64,000 bases of DNA, taken from the NCBI GenBank assembly GCA_963837265.1, contig CAWIMQ010000011.1, positions 62,001 through 126,000 on the forward strand, read 5' to 3'. Shown here piece after piece: positions 1 through 7,935 of the stretch (within the stretch, counting starts at the first letter, position 1; each line of letters starts with the position of its first letter). The notes below the pieces were generated by a model. It searched no databases and was not told where the DNA came from. It saw only the letters and a list, made by a program, of their open reading frames with translations. This DNA is from DATBLE01 sp963837265. GTDB taxonomy: Bacteria > Actinomycetota > Thermoleophilia > Gaiellales > Gaiellaceae. The position numbers and the translations under genes were made by a program.

Positions 1-2
1 GG

Positions 3-560
3 CTCGCGGCCTGGACGAAGTTCGCGGCGCTCGCCGTCGCCCCGCTCTGGGCCACCTACCCGGAGGCCCGTCGCGACCGATGCGGTCGCCGCTCCGTGTT
101 GCTGTTCTGCGGGGGCCTGGCGCTCGCGGCGATCGGGAGCTTCTGGGTCCTGCTGCTCGAGCCGAACCCGCTCCACGCCGCCCGCGTCTTCTGGGATCGG
201 ACGATCCCGACGCAGGTGAACCGGCACTCCCCGTTCTCGCTCTGGGACTGGGGCCAGTACCACGCCGGCCTGCCCGACCTCGCGTGGCTGCAGAAGGCGC
301 TCGAGGCCCTGCTCGTCGCCGGCGCGATCGCGGCCGCCTTCCTGCCCCGCCGGAAGACGCCGCTCCAGCTCGCGGCCCTCACCGGTGGGCTTCTGATCGG
401 CTTCGAGCTCGTCCTCACCCACTGGTTCTACCTGTACCTCCCCTGGTTCTTCGCCTTTGTCGCCTACGCCGTTCTCGCCGCCGAGCCGCGGACGGCGGAA
501 GTCCGCCTCGCCCAGCCTCGTGAGCACCGAGACGATCTCGTCGAGGTCGCGGCCGGCTAG
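3..560 (+). CDS. GT87-like membrane glycosyltransferase, C-terminal part
   Basis: The 5' end lies outside the window; the frame is open from base 3 to the TAG at 558-560, giving about 185 C-terminal residues. The visible part is hydrophobic, with several membrane segments and the WTKFAALAVAPL-type stretch seen in DUF2029/GT87 polyprenol-dependent mannosyltransferase-like proteins. This fits an integral membrane enzyme that transfers a sugar from a lipid carrier in cell-envelope glycan synthesis. The next gene is of the same type and overlaps its end, so the two are probably co-transcribed. Donor and acceptor cannot be read from the sequence. Confidence 0.6.
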   Translation, partial: LAAWTKFAALAVAPLWATYPEARRDRCGRRSVLLFCGGLALAAIGSFWVLLLEPNPLHAARVFWDRTIPTQVNRHSPFSLWDWGQYHAGLPDLAWLQKALEALLVAGAIAAAFLPRRKTPLQLAALTGGLLIGFELVLTHWFYLYLPWFFAFVAYAVLAAEPRTAEVRLAQPREHRDDLVEVAAG

Positions 561-1803
561 CGCGCCGGCCGGGAGCGCGGGCCGCTGGTCGCCGCGATCT
601 GCGCTGGCGGCCGCCGGGCTCGCCGTCGCGGCCTTCGTAGGGGCGTGGATCGCCCTGCACCACGGCTTCTACCGCCATGACCAGATCGTGGACACCCCGA
701 TCTACCAGCGCTACGGGGACGCGATCGCGGACGGCCGGGTGCCCTATCGCGACTTCGGGCTCGAGTACCCGCCGGGCGCCTTGCCCGTGTTCGCCCTCCC
801 GTCGCTCGTGCGCTCGCCGGCCGGCGACCTCGGCGGCTACCGCACGTGGTTCGAGGCGGAGATGCTCGCCTGCGGCGCGCTCGCGCTCCTGTTCGTGCTC
901 GCGACGCTGTTCCGCCTGAACGCCGGCTTCGTCCGCGCCGCCGGCTCGCTCGGCCTGGTCGCGCTGGCGCCGCTCCTGCTCGGCTCGGTCGTGCTCTCGC
1001 GGTTCGACCTCTGGCCGGCCGCGCTCACGGCCGGAGCGCTCGCGGCGCTCGTCTCGCGGCGAGACCGGCTCGGCGCAGGAGCGCTCGCGCTCGCGGTCGC
1101 GGCGAAGCTGTACCCGGCCGTGCTCGTGCCCCTCGCCGGCGTCTGGGTGTGGCGGCGGTCCGGGCGCCGCCGGGCGATCGCCTGCCTCGGCGTGTTCGCG
1201 GCCGTCCTGGCCGCGTGCTTTCTTCCGTTCGTCGTCCTCGACTCGCGCGGGGTCTGGCACAGCCTGACCACGCAGGTGAGCCGGCCGCTCCAGATCGAGA
1301 CCCTCGGTGCCGGGATCCTGCTCGTCGCACATGCCGTCGGAGGGCTCACCGTGACGATGCGCTCGAGCCACGGCTCGCAGAACCTGGCCGGCGCGGGCCC
1401 GGACGCGATCGCGCTCGTGCAGACGGTCCTCCAGGGGGTGGCGCTGGTCGCGGTCTGGGTGTGGTTCGCCCGGGGGCCGGCCGAGCGCGAGCGGCTCGTC
1501 CGCGCGTCCGCCGCGGCGGTCTGCGCGTTCGTCGCGTTCGGCAAGGTGCTCTCGCCTCAGTTCCTGATCTGGCTGATCCCGCTCGTGCCGCTCGTGCGGG
1601 GCCGCCGCGGGCTGGTCGCCGGCGGCTTGCTCGCCCTCGCCTGCGTGCTCACGCAGCTCTGGTTCCCGTTCCGGTACTGGGACCTCGCCCTGCGCTTCGC
1701 CGCGTTCCCATCGTGGCTCCTCCTCGCCCGCGACCTCGTCCTGGTCGCGCTCCTCGCGGTGCTCGTGTGGCCCTTCGAGCCACGACTCAGGGACAGTCCC
1801 TGA
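520..1803 (+). CDS. GT87 (DUF2029)-like membrane glycosyltransferase
   Basis: Predicted polytopic membrane protein of 427 residues from the GTG at 520. A start at 457 would add 21 basic residues and overlap the upstream gene by 104 bp, so 520 (41-bp overlap) is preferred. Near the N terminus is a long extracytoplasmic-type loop with RYGDAIADGRVPYRDFGLEYPPG, split here as RYGDAIADGRVPY and RDFGLEYPPG, typical of this family; downstream KLYPAVLVPLAG and KVLSPQFLIWL are family-typical helices. It probably uses a polyprenyl-phosphate sugar at the cytoplasmic membrane for envelope polysaccharide. The TGA stop lies inside a palindrome (1787-1803). Confidence 0.7.
   Translation: MSTETISSRSRPASAPAGSAGRWSPRSALAAAGLAVAAFVGAWIALHHGFYRHDQIVDTPIYQRYGDAIADGRVPYRDFGLEYPPGALPVFALPSLVRSPAGDLGGYRTWFEAEMLACGALALLFVLATLFRLNAGFVRAAGSLGLVALAPLLLGSVVLSRFDLWPAALTAGALAALVSRRDRLGAGALALAVAAKLYPAVLVPLAGVWVWRRSGRRRAIACLGVFAAVLAACFLPFVVLDSRGVWHSLTTQVSRPLQIETLGAGILLVAHAVGGLTVTMRSSHGSQNLAGAGPDAIALVQTVLQGVALVAVWVWFARGPAERERLVRASAAAVCAFVAFGKVLSPQFLIWLIPLVPLVRGRRGLVAGGLLALACVLTQLWFPFRYWDLALRFAAFPSWLLLARDLVLVALLAVLVWPFEPRLRDSP
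1787..1803. repeat. AGGGAC palindrome, copy 1
   Basis: Perfect palindrome with 8-base arms (TCAGGGAC / GTCCCTGA) around one central A. It includes the stop codon of the preceding glycosyltransferase. A second copy of the core, in opposite orientation, lies at 1898-1910. The pair brackets about 95 bp of non-coding DNA and resembles a REP doublet. Confidence 0.6.
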
Positions 1804-1897
1804 GCCGCGCGGTTGCGCGGAACAGCCGGACGCGTCCGTCACACCTTCCACCGGAAACAGCGAGATTGGGCGGTTCGGCCTGTGGAAAGTGCGTTTC

Positions 1898-1910
1898 AGG
1901 GACTGTCCCT
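1898..1910. repeat. AGGGAC palindrome, copy 2
   Basis: AGGGAC-T-GTCCCT, the inverted counterpart of the palindrome at 1787-1803 (centre T instead of A). It lies between the convergent glycosyltransferase and YmdB genes, where it could also act as a bidirectional stop signal. Confidence 0.55.
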
Positions 1911-1943
1911 CGGACACGGCCGGAACGGCCGTGTGTCAAACGA

Positions 1944-2723
1944 CTACGCGACCTCGACCCGGAGCGGCTCGATCGCGGTCGCGCGGCCGTCCGGCCCGCA
2001 ATCGACGACGACGCCCTCGATGCGGACGCCGCCCTCGGCCGGGCGGAAGCGAACCGGCATCCCGGTGCGCATGCGACGGATCGCGAGGTCCGCCTCGACG
2101 CCGATCACGGAATCGTGCGGCCCGGTCATTCCCGCGTCGGTGATCGCCGCCGTTCCGCCCGGCAGGATCCGCGCGTCGCTCGTCTGCACGTGCGTGTGCG
2201 TCCCGATCACGGCCGTGACCCGGCCGTCGAGCCAGCGCGCGACCGCCACCTTCTCGCTCGTCGCCTCGGCGTGAAAGTCGACGACGACGACTCGAGCCCG
2301 CCGGCGCGCCTCCTCGACGAGCTCGTCGAGGACCTCGAACGGCCCGAGCGGGACGTCGAGGAAGAGCCAGCCGAGCACGTTCGCGACGGCCACCGGCGTT
2401 CCGTCCGTCGCCGGGACGACCGCGAGCGCCCGGCCCGGCGAGCCCGCGGCGACGTTCGCGGGCCGGATGACCCGCTCGGACTGCGCGAGGTACGGGGCGA
2501 GCTCGTTGCGCGCCCAGACGTGGTTGCCGAGGGTGACGACGTCGGCTCCCGCGGACAGGAGCTTGTCGGCGAGCTTCGGGGTCAGGCCCCGGCCGTCCGC
2601 GGCATTCTCGCCGTTGACGACGCACACGCTCGCCCCGAGCTCGTCGCGCAGGGAGGGGAGCCGCGCCTCGACGGCGCGCCGGCCGGCCGAGCCGAACACG
2701 TCGGCGAGGAAGAGGATGCGCAA
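1944..2723 (-). CDS. ymdB: YmdB-family metallophosphoesterase
   Basis: A 259-residue protein matching the TIGR00282/YmdB family, cytoplasmic dinuclear-metal phosphodiesterases that hydrolyse 2',3'-cyclic nucleotides. The metal-binding signatures are visible in order: ADVFGSAGRR at the N terminus, VVNGENAADG, TLGNHVWAR and VVVDFHAEAT, then GTHTHVQTSD and TDAGMTGPHDSVIG. Length is normal for the family. The start is TTG at 2723, 11 bases after the TAG of the upstream M23-like gene, so the two are probably one transcript. The physiological substrate here is inferred from the family only. Confidence 0.9.
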   Translation of the reverse strand: MRILFLADVFGSAGRRAVEARLPSLRDELGASVCVVNGENAADGRGLTPKLADKLLSAGADVVTLGNHVWARNELAPYLAQSERVIRPANVAAGSPGRALAVVPATDGTPVAVANVLGWLFLDVPLGPFEVLDELVEEARRRARVVVVDFHAEATSEKVAVARWLDGRVTAVIGTHTHVQTSDARILPGGTAAITDAGMTGPHDSVIGVEADLAIRRMRTGMPVRFRPAEGGVRIEGVVVDCGPDGRATAIEPLRVEVA

Positions 2724-2734
2724 CGCTGCGTCTT

Positions 2735-3505
2735 CTAGCCCAGCGGAACCGTCGCGGCGGAGTGCAGCACCATCTCCACGTAGTTGCCCGCATCGCGCGT
2801 GTAGCGCGCGAGGGCCAGCCGCTCGACGCCGGAGAGGTCGATCACGCTCCCGATCTTGGACGTGCCCCTGGCGAGCGTCGAGCCGACGGTGAGGGCCGGA
2901 TCGGCCTCGAGGTGCGCGACCGACAGGACGGTGGAGGGCTCGCCGGTGGGCTGGATGTCGATCACCGACCCGTACGTCTTGTCGTCGAGCACGTAGTCGC
3001 GCAGCGCGACGACGGTTCCGTCCACCGGCGCGTAGACGTCCGTTCCCGGCGCCACGCCGACGTCCAGCGCGCCGGTCGAGGGCCCCTGGCCGCCTCCGAG
3101 CTGGTAGTAGGCGATGCCCCCGCTGCCCCCGCCGAAGATCCGGTGGAACACGCGTGCGAAGAGACCCTCGTTCGCCTGGCGCCCCACCGGCTCGAGCTGG
3201 AGCGCGTCGTCGCCGGCGCCGTGGTAGCCGATCGCGGTCACGACCCTCTGGTTGACGGGCAGGTTGATCTGGAGCTGGCCGTAGGAGGCGATCGAGAGCT
3301 GGCTCGGGGGCGGCGGCGGCAGCAGCCGCGTTGCGCTGGCCGGCGTGCTCACGCCGATGGTCGGGCGGCCGTCGGGACGGAAGGCCGCGACGGCGATCAC
3401 GCCGAGGACCGCAAGCCCGATCACGAGGAGGAGCGCGCGGCGGCGCGCGCGCACGGCGGTCGAGGGACGCCGTGGCGACCGCCGGTAGGCGGTGGCGGTT
3501 TGCAT
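2735..3505 (-). CDS. Membrane-anchored degenerate M23-like protein
   Basis: A 256-residue protein from the ATG at 3505: a basic N terminus, one membrane segment (about residues 24-42), a proline-rich linker, then an extracytoplasmic domain. The stretch GALDVGVAPGTDVYAPVDGTV matches the beta-core of M23/LytM peptidases (HxGxD...GTPVYAPADGTV), split here as GALDVGVAPGTDV and YAPVDGTV, but the first zinc-ligand His is Thr. SVAHLEA and VEMVLH occupy roughly the later His positions. It is probably non-catalytic, perhaps a peptidoglycan-binding or enzyme-activating factor as known for degenerate LytM proteins. A leaderless -10 box (3513-3518, minus strand) sits 7 bases before the ATG. Confidence 0.6.
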   Translation of the reverse strand: MQTATAYRRSPRRPSTAVRARRRALLLVIGLAVLGVIAVAAFRPDGRPTIGVSTPASATRLLPPPPPSQLSIASYGQLQINLPVNQRVVTAIGYHGAGDDALQLEPVGRQANEGLFARVFHRIFGGGSGGIAYYQLGGGQGPSTGALDVGVAPGTDVYAPVDGTVVALRDYVLDDKTYGSVIDIQPTGEPSTVLSVAHLEADPALTVGSTLARGTSKIGSVIDLSGVERLALARYTRDAGNYVEMVLHSAATVPLG

Positions 3506-3512
3506 CGGGGCC

Positions 3513-3518
3513 ACCGTA
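3513..3518 (-). promoter_or_regulatory. Leaderless -10 box TACGGT
   Basis: On the minus strand TACGGT is followed by 7 bases and then the ATG at 3505, the spacing expected when transcription begins on the start codon. No Shine-Dalgarno sequence intervenes. Confidence 0.5.
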
Positions 3519-3569
3519 GCCGAGGTGTCCAGGCCTTTCAACCGCCCTCTCGGCTCCGGCAAGCCCGAC

Positions 3570-3588
3570 GGCTCGACGGAGTCGAGCC
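3570..3588. repeat. 8-3-8 palindrome in a divergent intergenic region
   Basis: GGCTCGAC - GGA - GTCGAGCC, perfect arms with a 3-base loop, between the divergent M23-like and AI-2E genes. It may be an operator or one of the short-loop palindromes seen elsewhere in this window. Confidence 0.45.
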
Positions 3589-3675
3589 AGAGACGATGAC
3601 GCTCGAGCGCGAGCGAGCCGTCGACCTCCTCGGTCCAGTCCCAGGTCGACGATAGGGCGCGTACGCTCGGCGCGG

Positions 3676-3681
3676 TACGAT
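3676..3681 (+). promoter_or_regulatory. Leaderless -10 box TACGAT
   Basis: TACGAT, then 7 bases (TTCCGCG), then the ATG of the AI-2E family gene at 3689. The missing Shine-Dalgarno supports leaderless translation. Confidence 0.5.
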
Positions 3682-3688
3682 TTCCGCG

Positions 3689-4930
3689 ATGCCCCCCGGC
3701 GCGGCGCCGAAGATCCAGATTCCGCGCTGGATCCAGCTGGTCGGGCTTCCGCTCCTGCTGATCCTCGCGTGGGCGGTCGCGGGACGGGTCTTTCACGTCG
3801 TCTTCCTGTTCCTGGTCGCGACGCTGCTGGCGCTCCTGCTCGACCCGCTCGTCAAGGTGATCGGCGCCGTCCGGTTCGGCCGGTTCCGGATCCGGCGCGG
3901 CATCGCGGTCGCGATCGTGTACCTGAGCTGCGCGGCGGCGTTGATCGTGAGCATCTGGGCTCTCGCCACCGTCGTCGTCGATCAGACGAAGACGGCCGCT
4001 AACCGGTTCGACACCTACTTTACGGAGCCCCATGGACGAACCGGCCAGACGGACGCGGACCGCGACGTCGACCGGCTCCAGCACTGGCTCGACACGCACG
4101 GGCTCGGCTCGATCCAGATCCAGCAGCGCGGTCACCGCTGGGTACAGCAGATCCGCGACAAGAACGTCGGCAAGTACACGGACAAGGTCGTGAACTTCGT
4201 CGAGGGGGCGGCGATCTCGATCGGCAAGCTGCTCTTCTCGGTGATCGTGATCCTCGTCGTCTCGATCTACATGCTGCTCGACTTCTCGAAGCTCGCGACC
4301 GCGATCGACCGGCGCTTCCCGCCACGCCCCGGCTCGCAGCCGCTGCTCGTGCGGATGGAGCACGCCGTCGCCGGCTACGTGAAGGGCCAGGCCCTCGTCT
4401 CCCTGATCATCGGCGCCAGCGCCGGCCTCGGCATGTGGGTGCTCGGCGTCCTCGGGTGGGTCCCGGGCGCGGACAAGTACGCGCTGCTCTTCGGCGCCTG
4501 GGTCGCCGTGACCGAGCTGATCCCGTATCTCGGGCCGTGGCTCGGCGCGATCCCGGCCGGCATGTACGCGGCCGTCGTCCACCCGATCTCGGTGCTCTGG
4601 GTGACCGTTCTCTTCCTCATCATCCACCAGGTCGAGGGGCACGTCGTCGTCCCGAACGTGATGGGGAGCGCCCTGCGGCTCCACCCGCTGCTCGTGATCT
4701 TCGGCCTCCTCGCGGGCGGCGAGATCTACGGCCTCGCGGGCATCCTCGTCGCGCTGCCCCTGCTCGCCGCCTCGCGCGCCGTCTACGAATTCTTCTCGGA
4801 GCGGGTCGAGCTCGAGCCGTGGGCACTCGAGGGGCCGATACCGGTCGAGGTCGAGGTCGAGCCGCCGCCGGTCGTGCCCGTGCCGGGGACACCGTCCGCG
4901 AAGCCGCGCCGGTCGCAGCGCCGCGCGTGA
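3689..4930 (+). CDS. AI-2E family transporter (PerM/YdiK-like)
   Basis: A 413-residue polytopic inner-membrane protein with paired N-terminal helices (about 15-60), a helix at 70-95, a soluble central region (about 100-165) and a C-terminal helix bundle. The C-terminal part contains GYVKGQALVSLIIG, LIPYLGPWLGAIPA and VEGHVVVPNVMGSALRLHPLLVI, split as VEGHVVVPNVMG and SALRLHPLLVI, the hallmark of the family. Members export AI-2, Na+ or unknown small molecules; the substrate here is not determinable. It heads an operon: the ABC ATPase starts inside its last codons (GTGA, 4927-4930). Confidence 0.85.
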   Translation: MPPGAAPKIQIPRWIQLVGLPLLLILAWAVAGRVFHVVFLFLVATLLALLLDPLVKVIGAVRFGRFRIRRGIAVAIVYLSCAAALIVSIWALATVVVDQTKTAANRFDTYFTEPHGRTGQTDADRDVDRLQHWLDTHGLGSIQIQQRGHRWVQQIRDKNVGKYTDKVVNFVEGAAISIGKLLFSVIVILVVSIYMLLDFSKLATAIDRRFPPRPGSQPLLVRMEHAVAGYVKGQALVSLIIGASAGLGMWVLGVLGWVPGADKYALLFGAWVAVTELIPYLGPWLGAIPAGMYAAVVHPISVLWVTVLFLIIHQVEGHVVVPNVMGSALRLHPLLVIFGLLAGGEIYGLAGILVALPLLAASRAVYEFFSERVELEPWALEGPIPVEVEVEPPPVVPVPGTPSAKPRRSQRRA

Positions 4931-5580
4931 CGTCCCGCCCGCTACTCGCGGCACGAGGGGTCTCGCGCCGGTTCGGCCAGCACGTCGCCCTCGAGCCGGC
5001 CGACGTCGAGGTGCACGCAGGCGATGCGCTCGCGCTCGTCGGCCCGAACGGGGCCGGAAAGTCGACGCTGCTCGCGATTCTCGCCGGGGCGCTTCGCCCG
5101 ACCGGGGGGACGGTCGAGCGGGCCGACGGCGTGCGGGTCGGCTGGATGCCGCAACGGCCCGCGCACTACGGGCGCCTCTCGCCGCGGCAGAACCTCGAGC
5201 TGTTCGCTCGGCTCGAGGGGGTGGGCGATCCCGACGCACTACTCGCCCGTCTCGAGCTGCCCGACGACGACCGGCCGGCGGCGACGCTGTCGGTGGGAAA
5301 CCGGCAGCGTCTCGACCTTGCGATCTCGTTGCTCCCGGGCCCCGAGGTCTTGCTGCTCGACGAGCCCACGGCGGCCCTCGACCCGCGCCAGCGGCGGCGT
5401 CTCTGGGAGACCGCCCGGGGGGTACGGGACGGCGGCGGCGCGGTCGTGCTCGTCACCCAGAACCTGGAAGACCTAGAGCACGTCGCCGACCGGGTGGCGG
5501 CCCTGCTCGAGGGGCGGGTCGTCTTCGACGGAGCCGTCGCCGCCTACCTGGCGTCGGACGAGGCCAGGACACTGGTCTGA
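4927..5580 (+). CDS. ABC transporter ATP-binding protein
   Basis: A 217-residue nucleotide-binding subunit. Walker A is GPNGAGKST (about residues 39-47) and Walker B is VLLLDEPTAALDP. The signature motif is degenerate: LSVGNRQRLDLA where LSGGQ is usual, the second G being N. The switch His is replaced, with VLVTQNLEDLE where TH is typical; Gln at that position recurs in some exporters. The GTG start overlaps the AI-2E stop, and the permease follows 2 bases after its stop, so ATPase and permease form one exporter. Confidence 0.85.
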   Translation: MTSRPLLAARGVSRRFGQHVALEPADVEVHAGDALALVGPNGAGKSTLLAILAGALRPTGGTVERADGVRVGWMPQRPAHYGRLSPRQNLELFARLEGVGDPDALLARLELPDDDRPAATLSVGNRQRLDLAISLLPGPEVLLLDEPTAALDPRQRRRLWETARGVRDGGGAVVLVTQNLEDLEHVADRVAALLEGRVVFDGAVAAYLASDEARTLV

Positions 5581-5582
5581 CG

Positions 5583-6911
5583 ATGCTGCCGTCGCTCCTG
5601 ATCCTGCGCAAGGACCTGCTCGTGCTTCGGCGCTCGCCCGCGCTCCTCGGCGTTCTGGTCGCCTACCCGCTCGTGATCGCGCTCCTGATCGGGCTGACGG
5701 CCGCGTACGCGAACGCCAAGCCGCGGGTGGCGTTCGTCGACGAGGACGGGATCCCGCACCAGATCACCGTCGCCGGCGAGACGTTCAACATCGACCATCT
5801 CATCCGCGACGTCGCCAAGAATGTCGAGATCGTCCACATGTCGGCCGGGCAAGCGGCGAGCCAGCTCGCCTCCGGCCGGGTGGCAGCCGTCGTCACCGTG
5901 CCTCCCGGCTTCGTCGAGGAGCTGAAGGGGCTCGTGGCCAGCCCGCACCTCACCCTCGCGACCGGCACCGGCGGGATCACCCCGCGGGTGCGCCAGCAGA
6001 TGCAGGCGCTCGTCTACAACCTCAACCTGAAGCTCCAGAAGGCCTTCATCACGGCGGACATCCAGTACGTCAACCTGCTCCTGCACGGCGGCAGGGGGCG
6101 GGTGCTCGGCCACGAGTTCTCGATCATCGGGCTCGACGGCACGGCGCGGCTGCTGAAGCGGCTGCCGCCGTCGCCCCAGCGCGCGGCGATCGCCGACTTC
6201 GTCCACGACGCGCGGCTCGCCCTCGCCCTGACCAACAACGCGATCCGCGCGACGGCAGCCCCGATCGTCCTCGACGAGCAGAGCGGCCGGGGACGGACGT
6301 CGGCGCTCTCGGCGCAGGTGCAGGCCTACGGCCTCGCGATCACGGTCAGCTTCCTGGGCCTGCTTCTCGCCGCCGGGGCCCTCGCCGCCGAGCGGGACGA
6401 GAACGCGATCGGCAGGCTCGTGCGCGGCCTCGTCGGCCTCGGCCAGCTCGTGGCGGCGAAGGTCGCCCTGGCCGTGTCGGTCGCGGTCGGCGTCGGGCTC
6501 GCGATCGTAGTCGGCTTCGGGATCGCGGTCGAGGCGGGCAACGTCGCAGGGGGCGAGCCCTGGCGCCGGCTCCCGCTCGTCCTCGTCGGCGTCGCGCTGG
6601 CGGGCGCGGCGGTGGGCGCGGTCGGCGCATTCGTCGGCGCGCTCGCGCGCGAGTCGAGGACCGCGTCGCTGGTCGGGATCCTCGTGGTGCTCCCGGTGGT
6701 CTTCCTGGGGCTCGTCCCCCGGGAGATCGTGCCGGCCGCGTACTGGATCAGCGACGCCTTCCCGTTCGCGCACGGCGCGCGCTTCTTCGCCTCGGCGCTG
6801 TACGACGCCTCGCCGTGGGGCACGCTCTGGCGGGAGGCGCTGTGGCTGCTCGGGCTCGGCGCGCTGTTCGGGGCGCTGGCGCGGCTGTCGGCGCGGCGCC
6901 TGGCCGTCTGA
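5583..6911 (+). CDS. ABC-2 type transporter permease
   Basis: A 442-residue membrane subunit with the ABC-2 layout. One N-terminal helix (about 18-42, beginning RSPALLGVLVAYPL) is followed by a large extracytoplasmic domain (about 45-255), then five to six C-terminal helices ending near residue 435. It pairs with the ATPase 2 bases upstream to make an exporter half. The large external domain is like that of YhfM/NatB-type and lantibiotic-type exporters. The substrate is unknown; the downstream haem genes have their own promoter, so a link to haem export is not supported. Confidence 0.75.
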   Translation: MLPSLLILRKDLLVLRRSPALLGVLVAYPLVIALLIGLTAAYANAKPRVAFVDEDGIPHQITVAGETFNIDHLIRDVAKNVEIVHMSAGQAASQLASGRVAAVVTVPPGFVEELKGLVASPHLTLATGTGGITPRVRQQMQALVYNLNLKLQKAFITADIQYVNLLLHGGRGRVLGHEFSIIGLDGTARLLKRLPPSPQRAAIADFVHDARLALALTNNAIRATAAPIVLDEQSGRGRTSALSAQVQAYGLAITVSFLGLLLAAGALAAERDENAIGRLVRGLVGLGQLVAAKVALAVSVAVGVGLAIVVGFGIAVEAGNVAGGEPWRRLPLVLVGVALAGAAVGAVGAFVGALARESRTASLVGILVVLPVVFLGLVPREIVPAAYWISDAFPFAHGARFFASALYDASPWGTLWREALWLLGLGALFGALARLSARRLAV

Positions 6912-6957
6912 TCGACGGTCGTCGTCCACGCTCGGCATGTGCTCGGGCGCCGAGGCG

Positions 6958-6963
6958 TACTCT
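6958..6963 (+). promoter_or_regulatory. Leaderless -10 box TACTCT for hemB
   Basis: TACTCT followed by 8 bases and the GTG at 6972. It supports 6972 as the hemB start rather than the ATG at 6939, which lies upstream of the box. Confidence 0.5.
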
Positions 6964-6971
6964 TTCGACTG

Positions 6972-7928
6972 GTGAGCGCGTTCCCGGTCACCCGCCTCCG
7001 GCGTCTGCGCCGCACCGGCGCGCTGCGCTCCCTGGTCCGGGAGACCCGCCTCGACCTCGAGGACTTCGTCATGCCGCTGTTCGTCGGTCCGCGCACCGAG
7101 CCGAACGAAGCCCTGCCGGCGATGGGGCGCCTGAGCGTGGACGATCTCGGCGAGGAGGTCGAGCGGCTCGCCGCGGCGGGTGTCCGCGGCCTGCTCCTGT
7201 TCGGGATCCCCGACGAGAAGGACGAGGAGGGCTCGGGCGCGTGGGACGAGGACGGTGTGATCCAGCGTGCGCTCCGGGCACTCCGGCCGCGCTTCGGTGA
7301 GCTCGTCCTCCTCACCGACGTCTGCCTGTGCGAGTACACGACGCACGGACACTGCGGCGTGATCCGGGCCGGAGGCGACGAGGTCGACAACGACGCGACG
7401 CTCGACCTGCTCGCCCGCACGGCGGTGAGCCACGTCGAGGCGGGGGCCGACGCGGTCTGCCCGAGCGACATGATGGACGGCCGAGTCGCCGCGGTTCGCG
7501 AGGCGCTGCCCGAGACGCCGGTCGTCGCCTACTCGGCGAAGTACGCATCGGCCTACTACGGCCCCTTCCGGGAGGCGGCCGACTCGGCGCCCGCGTTCGG
7601 CGACCGCCGCGGCTACCAGATGGACCCGGCGAACGTCCGCGAGGCGCTGCGCGAGTGCGAGCTCGACGTCGCCGAGGGCGCGGACGTGATCATGGTCAAG
7701 CCCGCGCTTCCGTACCTGGACGTGATCCGGGCCGCACGCGAGCGCTTCGACCTCCCGCTCGCCGCGTACAACGTCTCCGGGGAGTACGCGATGGTGAAGG
7801 CGGCGGCCGCGCGGGGGTGGCTCGACGAGCGGGAGGCGGCGCTCGAGTCGCTGACCGCGATCAAGCGCGCCGGCGCCGACCTCGTCTTCTCGTACTGGAC
7901 GAAGGACCTCGCCGCGTGGCTTGTCTGA
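6972..7928 (+). CDS. hemB: Delta-aminolevulinic acid dehydratase (porphobilinogen synthase)
   Basis: A 318-residue cytosolic enzyme that condenses two 5-aminolevulinate molecules to porphobilinogen in haem synthesis. The zinc-type cysteine motif DVCLCEYTTHGHCG is intact, and the two Schiff-base lysines are visible in YSAKYASAYYGPFR and VIMVKPALPY. Length is normal. The start is placed at GTG 6972 because a -10 box lies just upstream and the next residues (SAFPVTRLRRLRRTG) match the family N terminus. hemL follows directly, so the 5-aminolevulinate-forming and -using steps are coupled. Confidence 0.95.
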   Translation: MSAFPVTRLRRLRRTGALRSLVRETRLDLEDFVMPLFVGPRTEPNEALPAMGRLSVDDLGEEVERLAAAGVRGLLLFGIPDEKDEEGSGAWDEDGVIQRALRALRPRFGELVLLTDVCLCEYTTHGHCGVIRAGGDEVDNDATLDLLARTAVSHVEAGADAVCPSDMMDGRVAAVREALPETPVVAYSAKYASAYYGPFREAADSAPAFGDRRGYQMDPANVREALRECELDVAEGADVIMVKPALPYLDVIRAARERFDLPLAAYNVSGEYAMVKAAAARGWLDEREAALESLTAIKRAGADLVFSYWTKDLAAWLV

Positions 7929-7935
7929 GCCCCCT

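Noticed and set aside
415..1917. Open frame of 500 codons on the minus strand
   Set aside because: Antisense to a clear membrane glycosyltransferase; the product is charge-rich and low-complexity.
3506..5239. Upstream extension of the M23-like gene on the minus strand
   Set aside because: The frame stays open but is antisense to the AI-2E transporter and the ABC ATPase. A leaderless promoter fixes the start at 3505.
5583..6911. Possible haem exporter role for the ABC permease next to hemB
   Set aside because: hemB has its own leaderless promoter and the permease lacks CcmB-type features; adjacency alone is too weak.
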